64,000 nucleotides of DNA from the NCBI RefSeq assembly GCF_021044565.1, contig NZ_CP087997.1, forward strand, positions 558,001 to 622,000, given 5' to 3'. The notes below the pieces were generated by a model, which did not search any database, was not told where the DNA came from, and saw only the letters and a list, made by a program, of their open reading frames with translations. Position numbers and translations under genes: made by a program. Source of the DNA: Subtercola endophyticus (GTDB lineage Bacteria; Actinomycetota; Actinomycetes; Actinomycetales; Microbacteriaceae). Below, one piece after another: positions 17,911 to 26,805 of the stretch. How positions within the stretch are numbered: position 1 is the stretch's first letter; the number at the start of each line of letters is the position of its first letter.

Positions 17911-19338
17911 GTGACCACTCACGCCATCCGAGGAACCTTTTTCGACTTCGTCGACGACCCGTGGAAGCACGTCGGTGACGAAGAAGCCTCGGCCCGCTTC
18001 GTGGCAGACGGTCTGCTCGTCGTCGAAGACGGCATCATCACCGCTTTCGGCCCCTACACCGAGTTGAGCGCGCAGTACGGCGACGTCCCGACTACGCACA
18101 TCGAGCACCGCATCATCACGCCCGGCTTCATCGACGGGCACATCCACTTTCCGCAGACCCGCGTGCTCGGCGCCTACGGCCTGCAGCTGCTGCCGTGGCT
18201 GCAGAAGTGGGTTTTTCCCGAAGAGGCCCGCTACGCCGACCGCGACTACGCCAAAGACGGCGCCACGCGCTTCTTCAACAATCTGCTCTCGTCGGGCACG
18301 ACCACCGCTCAGGTGTTCACGAGCACGGCCCCGGTCTGTACCGAAGAGCTCTTCGAAGAGGCGACCCGCCGCAAAATGCGCATCATCGGCGGCCTCACGG
18401 GCATCGACCAGAACGCTCCGGAGTACTTCGCCGACACCCCCGAAAGCTTCTACGAGAACAGCAAGATCCTCATCGAGAAGTACCACAACGTGGGCCGCAA
18501 CCTCTACGCGATCACGCCGCGCTTCGCCTTCGGCTCGAGTCCCGAGCAAATGGAGAAGTGCGAGCAGCTCAAGAAGGAATACCCCGACACCTGGGTGAAC
18601 ACGCATATCTCCGAGAACCCGCACGAGATCCGAGGCGTGCTCGCCCTGCACCCCGAGTGCGACGACTACCTCGGCGTGTACGAGAAGTACAACCTGGTCG
18701 GCCCCAAGTTCTCGGGCGGGCACGGCGTCTGGCTCTCCGACGACGAGTTCCAGCGCATCCATGATAAAGACGCCTCGGTCACGTTCTGCCCGCACTCCAA
18801 CCTGTTCCTCGGCAGCGGGCTGTTCCGCCTCGGCAAGGCGACCGATCCGGATGCCCGTATCCGCATGTCATTCGGAACCGATATGGGTGGCGGCAACCGT
18901 TTCGGCATGCTCGCGGTGCTCGACGGTGCCTACAAGGTCGGCATGATCAACAACACCATCCTCGACGGCAGCATCGATCCGTCGCGCATGGATGTGGCGC
19001 AGTCCGAGCGAAACAAGCTCTCGGCCTACCGAGCTTTCTGGTCGATCACCCTGGGCGGTGCCGAGGGCCTCTACATCGACGACAAGGTCGGTAGCTTCGA
19101 GGTGGGTAAAGAGGCTGACTTCGTCGCCCTCGACTGGACGGCCGGCCCCGCGGGCGCCGACTGGCACTCGCAGCTCATCGCCGACGGCGGCGACCCCGTC
19201 ACGGTCGACGACGCGGCGAACATGCTGTTCGGCATCATGATCGTGGGCGACGAGCGCGCCGTCGACCAGACCTGGATCATGGGCGAGAAGGCCTACCAGA
19301 AGTCGATCACCGTCGAGTCGACCTTCGCGACCGCGTAG
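17911..19338 (+). CDS. guaD: Guanine deaminase
   Basis: Zinc amidohydrolase turning guanine into xanthine. The 475-residue protein has PGFIDGHIHFPQ (metal ligands HxH), then NTHISEN, GHGVWLSDDE, and FGTDMGGG for the further metal and catalytic residues; the segment PQTRVLGAYGLQLLPWL is typical of guanine deaminases. GTG 17911 has GGA seven bases ahead. It is followed after 6 bp by a membrane protein with ABM domains. Confidence 0.93.
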   Translation: MTTHAIRGTFFDFVDDPWKHVGDEEASARFVADGLLVVEDGIITAFGPYTELSAQYGDVPTTHIEHRIITPGFIDGHIHFPQTRVLGAYGLQLLPWLQKWVFPEEARYADRDYAKDGATRFFNNLLSSGTTTAQVFTSTAPVCTEELFEEATRRKMRIIGGLTGIDQNAPEYFADTPESFYENSKILIEKYHNVGRNLYAITPRFAFGSSPEQMEKCEQLKKEYPDTWVNTHISENPHEIRGVLALHPECDDYLGVYEKYNLVGPKFSGGHGVWLSDDEFQRIHDKDASVTFCPHSNLFLGSGLFRLGKATDPDARIRMSFGTDMGGGNRFGMLAVLDGAYKVGMINNTILDGSIDPSRMDVAQSERNKLSAYRAFWSITLGGAEGLYIDDKVGSFEVGKEADFVALDWTAGPAGADWHSQLIADGGDPVTVDDAANMLFGIMIVGDERAVDQTWIMGEKAYQKSITVESTFATA

Positions 19339-19344
19339 TACGCC

Positions 19345-20304
19345 GTGACCACGATGAGTCCGGATTCCGCCACACCGACCTCGGGGGGCCCGGTTTCGCT
19401 CATCATCGAGCGACGGGTCATTCCCGAGAGCGACGACCTGTATCGCGACTGGCAGAAGCGGCTCGGCGTGGTCATGGCCACCTGGCCGGGTTTCATCGAC
19501 CGTAAGGTCATCGAACCGTCTCCGCCGACGCAAGACGACTGGGTGCTCATCCAGCGGTTCGTCAACGCCGAGGCGGCTCGCACCTGGCTGCAGAGTGCGG
19601 AACGGGCATCCTTCATCGACCAGATCAAGGGTCACTTCGTCGGTCAAGAAGACATTCACCTCGTCACCGAAGACTCCTCGACGAACAAGGCCGCCTCGAT
19701 CATCGTGACCAGTCACGTCGAGCCGGGCGGTGAGGATGCTTTTCTCGCCTGGCAGCGCAAGATCTCCGCCGCGGAGTCGAGTTATACCGGGTTCGTCGGG
19801 CACAAGATCGAGCGGCCGACTCCCGGTGTGCAAGAAGACTGGACGGTCATCCTGACGTTCGACACCGACGAGCACCTCGAGGCCTGGCAGAACTCGCCGC
19901 AGCGGGCGAAGCTGCTGAAAGAGGGTGAGGCGTACAACTCGAATGTGCGCGTGTCGAAGTCGAGTTACGGCTTCGGGTTCTGGGAGCCGGGGCGGCAGAG
20001 CCGCGCCACCATCTTCAAAGACAACCTGCTCGTGCTGCTCGTGCTGTACCCGATCGTGTTTCTCTTCAGCGTGTTCATCGGCAATCCGCTGCTGGGCGGA
20101 ATACCGTTCTGGGCCAGCCTGTTCATCGGAAACGTGGTGAGCACACAGCTGCTGGGCTGGCTGGTCGCGCCCTGGATCTTCAAGGTCTTCGACTGGTGGC
20201 ACAAGCCCGGGGCCGGGGTGCGGCGCAACGTCTACGGGTACCTCATCATCGCGGTGCTCTACGCGATCAGCATGGGCGTGTACGCGTTACTGCTCGGTGT
20301 GTAG
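19345..20304 (+). CDS. Membrane protein with two ABM-type (ferredoxin-like) domains
   Basis: About 319 residues. The first two thirds contain two similar copies of an antibiotic-biosynthesis-monooxygenase-like domain. Copy one spans about residues 18-100 (IIERRVIPESDDLYRDWQK, WPGFIDRKVI, WVLIQRF). Copy two spans about 115-200 (IIVTSHVEPGGEDAFLAWQ, YTGFVGHKIE, WTVILTF). The C-terminal third has three hydrophobic helices. Such fusions occur in bacteria but substrates are unknown. It is probably co-transcribed with guaD; that link gives no firm function. GTG 19345 is used; ATG 19354 is an alternative. Confidence 0.75.
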   Translation: MTTMSPDSATPTSGGPVSLIIERRVIPESDDLYRDWQKRLGVVMATWPGFIDRKVIEPSPPTQDDWVLIQRFVNAEAARTWLQSAERASFIDQIKGHFVGQEDIHLVTEDSSTNKAASIIVTSHVEPGGEDAFLAWQRKISAAESSYTGFVGHKIERPTPGVQEDWTVILTFDTDEHLEAWQNSPQRAKLLKEGEAYNSNVRVSKSSYGFGFWEPGRQSRATIFKDNLLVLLVLYPIVFLFSVFIGNPLLGGIPFWASLFIGNVVSTQLLGWLVAPWIFKVFDWWHKPGAGVRRNVYGYLIIAVLYAISMGVYALLLGV

Positions 20305-20443
20305 TAGGCTTGGCCACTGACTTCGGCGAGGGATGCCCGGCATCCGTAATCGACGCGGCGGACGAAGCAATTTGGGTTTCTGAACCTGGCTCTTCCTCAC
20401 GCAGACGCGTTCGAGTTGAACACCATTCCAGAGGAGAAAACCC

Positions 20444-21052
20444 ATGACTGACGACGACAACAAGATCGTTGCCGAACAACGCACCCAGTTCGGCAAGGGC
20501 GCGGCGCGCAAGCTGCGTGCCGCCGGCAAGATTCCGGCCGTGATCTACGGCCACGGTGCAGAGCCGCAGCACGTGAGCCTTCCGGGCCACGAAGTGTTCC
20601 TGCTCATCCGTAAGTCGAACGCTCTGCTCGAGCTCGACATCGACGGCAAGCAGCAGCTCGCGCTGGTGAAAGACGTTCAGAAAGACCCCGTACGCCAGAT
20701 CATCGAGCACCTCGACCTCATCGTCGTGCGCGCCGGTGAGCGCGTTCAGGTCGAGGTCACCGTGCACGTCGAAGGTGAGCCGGTCTCCGGTACCACCGCC
20801 GACCTCGACACGTTCTCGCTGCTGCTCGAGGTGCTCGCCACGAACATCCCGACCCGCGTCATCGTCAACATCGAGGGCGCCGAGGCCGGCACCCAAATTC
20901 TGGCGAAAGACATCACGCTGCCCGAAGGCGCCGTTCTCGTCGGCGACGAAGACCAGCTCATCGTGGCTGTGTCTGTGCCCGAAGAGCAAGACCTCGGCGA
21001 CAGCCTGTCGGCCGGCGACGCGTCGACCACCGACGCTCCGACCCCCGCGTAA
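20444..21052 (+). CDS. rplY: 50S ribosomal protein L25 / general stress protein Ctc
   Basis: 5S rRNA-binding ribosomal protein of the long CTC form. The 202-residue product has the L25 domain first (QRTQFGKGAARKLRAAGKIPAVIYGHG) and the C-terminal beta domain (DITLPEGAVLV) after about residue 95, ending in an acidic Thr/Ala tail. A good AGAGGAG lies eight bases before the ATG. The next gene is pth, a standard pairing in Actinomycetota. The 139-bp leader shows no structure I can assign. Confidence 0.95.
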   Translation: MTDDDNKIVAEQRTQFGKGAARKLRAAGKIPAVIYGHGAEPQHVSLPGHEVFLLIRKSNALLELDIDGKQQLALVKDVQKDPVRQIIEHLDLIVVRAGERVQVEVTVHVEGEPVSGTTADLDTFSLLLEVLATNIPTRVIVNIEGAEAGTQILAKDITLPEGAVLVGDEDQLIVAVSVPEEQDLGDSLSAGDASTTDAPTPA

Positions 21053-21081
21053 CCCACCTCTCGGCGGCTCACGCCGTCGAC

Positions 21082-21129
21082 TTTGCGCAAAAGCACCGAT
21101 ACTTCGCCGTTTCGGTGCTTTTGTGCAAA
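21082..21129. repeat. 18-bp hairpin between rplY and pth
   Basis: Arms TTTGCGCAAAAGCACCGA (21082-21099) and 21112-21129 pair at 17 of 18 positions over a 12-nt loop. It ends 28 nt before the pth start and leaves the pth ribosome binding site free. It could attenuate read-through from rplY. The arm is related in sequence to that of the palindrome at 11059-11108. Confidence 0.75.
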
Positions 21130-21157
21130 ATGGATGCTGCAAGCAAGGAGATCTACG

Positions 21158-21760
21158 GTGGCGGGCGACGACCTGTGGCTGGTGGTGGGGCTCGGCAACC
21201 CTGGGCCGGAGTACGCCGGAAATCGGCACAACGTGGGGCAGATGGTGCTCGACGAGCTCGCCTCGCGGCTCTCGGCCTCGTTCTCGTCGGGGGCGGGCCG
21301 CGTGAATGCCCGCGTCGCCACGGGTCGGGCGACGCCCGGTGGGCCGCGATTCGTGCTGGCCAAGCCGAACAGCTACATGAACAACTCCGGCGGACCCGTC
21401 GCCGCGCTGCTGTCGTACTACGACGCCTCGCCGTCGCACCTCATCGTGGTGCACGACGAGCTCGACATTCCGTTCGACACCCTGCGCCTGAAGTTCGGCG
21501 GGGGGCACGGCGGACACAACGGAATTCGTGACATCGCTGCCGCCACTGGTACGTCCGACTTCGCGCGGGTTCGTGTGGGCATCGGTCGCCCGCCCGGCCG
21601 CCAGAGCGCGGCAGACTTCGTGCTGCGCGACTTCACCCCCACCGAGCGCGCCGCCCTGCCGAACCTGCTCGCCGACGCGGCCGATGCGGTCGAGCTCATC
21701 GCAACCGACGGCCTCACCGCGGCCCAGCAGCGCTTCCACGCCCCGCCGCCCTCCGCGTAA
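21158..21760 (+). CDS. pth: Peptidyl-tRNA hydrolase
   Basis: Recycles peptidyl-tRNA released from stalled ribosomes. Family motifs are LVVGLGNPGPEYAGNRHNVGQMV with the catalytic His, KPNSYMNNSGG, VVHDELDIPF, and FGGGHGGHNGIRDI. GTG 21158 is used because AAGGAG stands seven bases ahead and the N-terminus then matches the family; the open frame reaches back into the rplY-pth hairpin. The product is 200 residues, normal size. Confidence 0.95.
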   Translation: MAGDDLWLVVGLGNPGPEYAGNRHNVGQMVLDELASRLSASFSSGAGRVNARVATGRATPGGPRFVLAKPNSYMNNSGGPVAALLSYYDASPSHLIVVHDELDIPFDTLRLKFGGGHGGHNGIRDIAAATGTSDFARVRVGIGRPPGRQSAADFVLRDFTPTERAALPNLLADAADAVELIATDGLTAAQQRFHAPPPSA

Positions 21761-21807
21761 CAGCCCTGGCGCGCCCGCGCCTCTTCCGCCCACACCCTCC
21801 GGCAACA

Positions 21808-21866
21808 CGTAGGGGATTTCGTCACCGTGGGGCCGCATAGCCTTCACCGTGTCGAAATCTCCTACG
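21808..21866. repeat. 22-bp imperfect palindrome between pth and mfd
   Basis: Left arm 21808-21829 (CGTAGGGGATTTCG then TCACCGTG) and right arm 21845-21866 pair at 19 of 22 positions with a 15-nt loop. It stands about 110 bp ahead of mfd. The rest of the 214-bp gap shows no gene. Confidence 0.7.
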
Positions 21867-21974
21867 TTTGCACTTCGCCGGGTGCCTCGGCGGGTTCGTG
21901 TCGAGCGTGGGCGGCGCGCGCGAGTGCCGGGGTGCCTGACGGGCGAGCGTGTCGGAGGGTGCCCGTAGACTTGC

Positions 21975-24900
21975 GTGGTGATCCTTCAGGGCTTAATCGC
22001 TGCGCTTTCGCGCGCCTCGACGTTCGAGCGCGCCCTCGATGAGTCGGGTCGCGACGCCGACTTCTCGCTTACCGACGGGCTGCGTGCCCCGCTGCTCTCG
22101 GGCCTGCTCGGCCGCCGCGCCGAGAAGGGTCTGCCGCAGGTTCTGCTCGTCGTCACCGCCACCGGGCGCGACTCCGAGACCATGCGCGCCGGCCTCGCAG
22201 CGCTCGCGCCCGAGGCCGAGGTGCTCGAGTTTCCCGCGTGGGAGACCCTTCCGCACGAACGACTGAGCCCCAGCGCCGAGATCGTGGGCAAGCGCATCGC
22301 GGCTCTTCGCCGCCTCGCCGCCTGGTCTGCCGAGACGGCAGCAGCGGATGCGGCCGGTCTCCCGCCGCAGTGGTCGCCGCCCGTCGCCCCGAAGCGCGCC
22401 AAGAAGTCCAGCACGTCGGTCGAATCCAGCGCCTCGTCGGCGACGCGGCCCGCTAACTCTGCCGCCACGACGCGGCCCGCGACCTCCGTGGGCGCTTCCG
22501 CATCCGCCGCAGCACCCTCCCGCCCCCGCCCGCTCATCGTGGTCGCCTCGGTGCGTGCCGCACTTCAGCCGCTCGCCGACAACCTCACCGAGCACGAACC
22601 GGTTCGCCTCGTGCGCGGCGGCCGCGGTTACGACCTCGCCCGCCTCACCGCCGATCTGGTGGACCTGGCCTACTCGCGCGTCGACATGGTGACCCGGCGG
22701 GGGGAGTTCGCCGTGCGCGGCGGCATTCTCGACGTCTTTCCGGCCGTGTCCGAGCATCCGGTGCGTGTCGACTTCTTCGGCGACGAGATCGAAGAGCTCA
22801 AGCTCTTCTCGGTCGCAGATCAGCGCTCCATCGACGACTCGACGAGCGGACACGGCAGCGGCGCCAGCAGCGGCAGCGCCAGCAGCGGCCCCGGCCTCGA
22901 GCTGGTCGAGCTGCCGCCGAGCCGCGAACTGCTGCTCAGCGAATCGGTGCGCCAGCGTGCCCGCGAGATGCAGCACGAGTTTCCGAGTCTCGCCGGCCTG
23001 CTCGAGAAGATCGGCCAGGGCATCCCGGTCGAAGGCATGGAGAGTCTGGCTCCGGCCCTGCTCGATCGCCTCGTCACCGTCACCCACTATCTGCCCGAGG
23101 GTGCCGCCATCGCGGTGATCTCGCCCGAACGAGTCGCGAGCCGCGCCGTGAGCCTCTCTGAGACGAACCGCGAGTTTCTCGCCGCCGCCTGGAGCGCCGC
23201 GACCGTCGGCGCCGAGGCGCCCATCGACCTGGCATCGGGGGAGTTCATCACCCTCACCGACCTCAAGTTCGCCGCCGGGGTGAACCGCCCGTGGTGGACC
23301 CTCAGTACGTTCGACAGCGGTACAGCATCCGTCGACGAACATTTGCAAGCCATCGTCGACACTGACGCACACTACGTGCGCATCGCGGCCGATGCCGTAC
23401 CCAGCTTTCAGGGCAACGTCGACGGTGCCCTCGAGCACGTCGCCGCCCGCCTGCACGACGGCTGGAGCGTCGCGGTGGTCGCCGCCGGAAACGGACTCGT
23501 CGAGCGCGCCGCCGACGTTCTGGCCGGCCGCGAGCTGGCCGCCCGAATCGTCGACGACTTTCCGGCGAACCCTGAGCCCGGCATCGCCTACCTCGTCAAA
23601 GCGACCGTCGAGAGCGGATTCGAGCTGCCCGAGGCGAAACTCGCCCTCGTCAGCGAGTCTGAGTTCTACGGCCGCAGCGCCGGTTACGACGCCCGCCAGG
23701 TCAAGAAGCTGGCGACCCGCCGCAAGAACGTCGTCGACCCCTTACAGCTGAAGCCCGGCGACATCGTCGTGCATCAGACCCACGGCATCGGCAAGTTCAT
23801 CGAACTCACCCAGCGCGAGGTCTCCAGCGGCGGCCGCAACCCGGTCAAGACGACGCGCGAATACCTGGCCCTCGAATACGCGCCGTCGAAGCGCGGCTAC
23901 CCGGGCGACAAACTCTACGTGCCCACCGACCAGCTCGATCTTCTCACCCGCTACGTCGGGGGAGAAGCGCCCGCCCTGTCGAAGATGGGCGGCAGCGACT
24001 GGTCGAGCGCCAAGTCGAAGGCCCGTAAAGCCGTGCGCGACATCGCGGTCGAACTGGTGAAGCTGTACAGCGCGCGCATGGCGTCGAAGGGCTACGCGTT
24101 CGGCCCCGACACGCCCTGGCAGCGAGAGCTCGAAGAGGCGTTCCCGTTCGCCGAGACCCCCGATCAGCTCACCACCATCGACGAGGTCAAGGCCGACATG
24201 GAACGGCCCATCCCCATGGACCGCCTGCTCGCCGGCGACGTCGGCTTCGGCAAGACCGAGGTCGCGGTGCGGGCCGCCTTCAAGGCCATTCAAGAAGGCA
24301 AACAGGTCGCCATGCTCGTGCCGACCACTCTGCTCGTGCGCCAGCACCTCGAGACGTTCAGCGGGCGCTTCGCCGGGTTCCCGGTGCACACCCGCGCCAT
24401 GTCTCGGTTTCAGACCGACAAAGAGGTGCGCGAAACCGTCAAAGGTCTGGCCGACGGCACCGTCGACATGGTCATCGGCACCCACCGCATTCTCACCGAA
24501 TCGCTTGCGTTCAAAGACCTCGGGCTCGTCATCATCGACGAAGAGCAGCGCTTCGGGGTCGAGCACAAAGACAAGCTCAAGAAACTCAAGACCAACGTCG
24601 ACATTCTGTCGATGAGCGCCACGCCCATCCCGCGCACGCTCGAAATGGCCGTCACGGGCATCCGCGAGATGTCGACCCTCGCGACCCCGCCCGAAGACCG
24701 GCACCCGATTCTCACCTACGTCGGCCCGAACTCCGACCGCCAGATCGCCGCGGCAATTCACCGCGAAATGCTGCGCGAGGGCCAGGTGTTTTTCGTGCAC
24801 AACCGCGTGCAATCCATCAACCGGGTCGCCGCGCACATCGCCGAGCTGGTTCCGGATGCCCGCATCGCTGTTGCTCACGGCCAACTGCCCGAGCACGTGC

Positions 24901-25844
24901 TCGAACAGGTCATCGTCGACTTCTGGGAGCGCAAGTTCGACGTACTCGTGTCGACCACGATCATCGAAACCGGACTCGACATTCCGAACGCCAACACGCT
25001 CATCATCGACCGTGCCGACAAGTACGGCCTGTCGCAGCTGCACCAGTTGCGGGGTCGCGTCGGCCGGGGGCGAGAGCGTGCGTACGCCTACTTCTTGTAC
25101 GACGAGGGCAAGCCGCTCAGCGAGACCGCGCACGACCGGCTTTCGACGATCGCTGCGAACAACGAGCTCGGCTCGGGCATGCAGGTCGCGCTGAAAGACC
25201 TCGAGATCCGCGGCGCCGGCAATCTGCTCGGCGGCGAGCAGTCCGGCCACATCGCGGGCGTCGGGTTCGATCTCTACCTGCGCATGATCGGCGAGGCTGT
25301 GTCGACGTTCCGCGGCGATGTAGCCGAGGGGCAGACCGAGCTGCGGCTCGAACTGCCCGTCGACGCCCACATTCCCGAGGACTATGTCGACAGCGAGCGT
25401 TTGCGGCTCGAGGCCTACCAGAAGCTCTCGTCTGCCACGTCTCCCGCCTCGCCCGAGGGCCAGATCGACCAGGTTCTCGAAGAGCTGATCGATCGTTACG
25501 GCGAACCGCCCGAGCAGGTCACGAACCTCATCACGGTGTCGAAGCTGCGCCGGCTCGCCCAGCGCACCGGGCTCTCCGAGGTGGTGGCCATGGGTTCTAA
25601 CCTGCGTGTCGCGCCCGCGAACCTGCCCGACTCGGTGCAGGTGCGGCTGCGCCGCATGTACCCGTCGGCGAAGTATCTCGCCGCCGCGTCGGCGCTTTCG
25701 GTGCCCATGCCGGTCGTGAACGGTTCCCCGCTGCCGGATGCCGAACTCATCTCCTGGGTCGAGAACCTGCTCGCCGCCATCTTCCCGCCGCCGGCCGCCG
25801 CTGCTGCCTCGCCAGCCGCCGACGCTGCTGCCGCCTCGGCCTGA
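21975..25844 (+). CDS. mfd: Transcription-repair coupling factor
   Basis: Large ATP-dependent translocase that removes RNA polymerase stalled at lesions and recruits UvrA. Order of parts: UvrB-like N-terminal region, broken by an Ala/Ser/Thr-rich linker at about residues 120-185; RNA-polymerase-interaction region around GDIVVHQTHGIGKF; helicase core with Walker A GDVGFGKTEVAVRAAF, IIDEEQRFGVEHK and SATPIPRTL; second RecA domain with QLHQLRGRVGRG; and the C-terminal TRCF domain. Length is 1289 residues, long for the family because of the linker and an Ala/Pro tail. Two adjacent GTG codons at 21975 and 21978 can start it. Confidence 0.96.
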   Translation: MVILQGLIAALSRASTFERALDESGRDADFSLTDGLRAPLLSGLLGRRAEKGLPQVLLVVTATGRDSETMRAGLAALAPEAEVLEFPAWETLPHERLSPSAEIVGKRIAALRRLAAWSAETAAADAAGLPPQWSPPVAPKRAKKSSTSVESSASSATRPANSAATTRPATSVGASASAAAPSRPRPLIVVASVRAALQPLADNLTEHEPVRLVRGGRGYDLARLTADLVDLAYSRVDMVTRRGEFAVRGGILDVFPAVSEHPVRVDFFGDEIEELKLFSVADQRSIDDSTSGHGSGASSGSASSGPGLELVELPPSRELLLSESVRQRAREMQHEFPSLAGLLEKIGQGIPVEGMESLAPALLDRLVTVTHYLPEGAAIAVISPERVASRAVSLSETNREFLAAAWSAATVGAEAPIDLASGEFITLTDLKFAAGVNRPWWTLSTFDSGTASVDEHLQAIVDTDAHYVRIAADAVPSFQGNVDGALEHVAARLHDGWSVAVVAAGNGLVERAADVLAGRELAARIVDDFPANPEPGIAYLVKATVESGFELPEAKLALVSESEFYGRSAGYDARQVKKLATRRKNVVDPLQLKPGDIVVHQTHGIGKFIELTQREVSSGGRNPVKTTREYLALEYAPSKRGYPGDKLYVPTDQLDLLTRYVGGEAPALSKMGGSDWSSAKSKARKAVRDIAVELVKLYSARMASKGYAFGPDTPWQRELEEAFPFAETPDQLTTIDEVKADMERPIPMDRLLAGDVGFGKTEVAVRAAFKAIQEGKQVAMLVPTTLLVRQHLETFSGRFAGFPVHTRAMSRFQTDKEVRETVKGLADGTVDMVIGTHRILTESLAFKDLGLVIIDEEQRFGVEHKDKLKKLKTNVDILSMSATPIPRTLEMAVTGIREMSTLATPPEDRHPILTYVGPNSDRQIAAAIHREMLREGQVFFVHNRVQSINRVAAHIAELVPDARIAVAHGQLPEHVLEQVIVDFWERKFDVLVSTTIIETGLDIPNANTLIIDRADKYGLSQLHQLRGRVGRGRERAYAYFLYDEGKPLSETAHDRLSTIAANNELGSGMQVALKDLEIRGAGNLLGGEQSGHIAGVGFDLYLRMIGEAVSTFRGDVAEGQTELRLELPVDAHIPEDYVDSERLRLEAYQKLSSATSPASPEGQIDQVLEELIDRYGEPPEQVTNLITVSKLRRLAQRTGLSEVVAMGSNLRVAPANLPDSVQVRLRRMYPSAKYLAAASALSVPMPVVNGSPLPDAELISWVENLLAAIFPPPAAAAASPAADAAAASA

Positions 25845-25884
25845 ACCCTTCCGCCTCGGCCTGAACCCTTCCGCCTCGGCCTGA
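25831..25884. repeat. 20-bp tandem repeat covering the mfd stop codon
   Basis: The unit CCGCCTCGGCCTGAACCCTT occurs twice in full and a third time in part, starting inside the last mfd codons. The mfd stop TGA is in the first copy. As the unit is not a multiple of three, loss of a copy would not move the stop, but mutation of the first TGA would open a new tail. Confidence 0.75.
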
Positions 25885-25956
25885 CCCCGCCCACTCCTTG
25901 CCGCTTGAATAAGGTGATAAACTCTCGAGTAAACATCGTCCACGGCAAGAAACCAT

Positions 25957-26796
25957 ATGAATTCGCAGCAGCCCACCTACGAACTGAGCGAGTACTCGCG
26001 ACGCGCAGCTAACGGCGTTCTCTTGCATCGCGTTCGTGCCCTGACGAGCATCAGGAGTTCGGTGCGTGCGGGCGACCTCGGCGGGTGGCTCGAAGGAGCA
26101 ACTACGCCCGACGGGCGCCCGCGCCTCTCGGGCGAAGCGTGGGTAGCCGACAACGCGATGCTTCTCGGCGACGCGGTTCTGACAGGCCGGGCGCTGATCG
26201 CTGACGAAGCGATCGTTTCGGGTCGTGCCGAGATCGGTGAACGTGCCGTTGTCTCGGGGGCGAGTGCGGTGGGTGACGACGTGCAGATCTCGGGTGATGC
26301 GCGCATCCGCGACCAGGCTCACATCGGCGAATGGGCGACGGTTCACGGCACCGCGACCGTCGAAGGTCGCGCCCGAATCAGCGGCTCGTGTCAGATCTGC
26401 GGCGACGCGACCGTGGGAGACGACGCACGTGTTGGCGGAGCCTGCTGGGTTCGGGGTGATGCGCGGGTCGGAGGTTTCGCCGCGGTCGGCGGCGACGCAC
26501 GAATTGCCGGCGATGCCCGGCTGTTCGCAGACGCGGAGGTGCTCGAAGAAGACCAGATGGCCGTCGTCGGCCCCATCGGCTCTGAGAACGTCGTCGCAAC
26601 CCTCTATCGAACGCGCTCGGGCAGATGCTGGGTCGACCTCGAGTGCTGGCGCGCAGACCTGGATTCGCTCTGGCCCGAGGTAGAGAAGCGGCGGCTCGTG
26701 TGGCACCGGGGTCCGCAAAAACACGAGATGTGGTTGCAGCAGTATCGTGCGCTCATCGCCTTCGGCTCAGCCCTGCAGTCGGGCTGGAGCGCGTAA
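25957..26796 (+). CDS. Left-handed beta-helix (hexapeptide-repeat) protein, phage-type
   Basis: About 279 residues. The start (LSEYSRRAANGVLLHRVRALTSI then GDLGGWLE) matches a widespread phage/prophage hexapeptide protein layout. Residues about 60-190 are a run of short repeats with alternating small residues (GDARIRDQAHIGEWATVHGT and so on), the pattern of a left-handed beta helix. The C-terminal 80 residues form a separate Trp-rich region (CWVDLECWRADLDSLWPE). No catalytic residues can be named. It stands alone between mfd and a convergent transporter, with a short AT-rich upstream region unlike its neighbours. Confidence 0.7.
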   Translation: MNSQQPTYELSEYSRRAANGVLLHRVRALTSIRSSVRAGDLGGWLEGATTPDGRPRLSGEAWVADNAMLLGDAVLTGRALIADEAIVSGRAEIGERAVVSGASAVGDDVQISGDARIRDQAHIGEWATVHGTATVEGRARISGSCQICGDATVGDDARVGGACWVRGDARVGGFAAVGGDARIAGDARLFADAEVLEEDQMAVVGPIGSENVVATLYRTRSGRCWVDLECWRADLDSLWPEVEKRRLVWHRGPQKHEMWLQQYRALIAFGSALQSGWSA

Positions 26797-26805
26797 CCGG
26801 GTCGC

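Noticed and set aside
20305..20443. Riboswitch or ribosomal-protein leader ahead of rplY
   Set aside because: Only short inverted repeats are seen; no known leader structure can be drawn with confidence.
20267..21847. 526-codon minus-strand frame opposite rplY-pth
   Set aside because: Covers two well-recognised genes and an intergenic hairpin; no family features.
23742..25976. 744-codon minus-strand frame opposite mfd
   Set aside because: Shadow of the mfd coding strand without any motif of its own.
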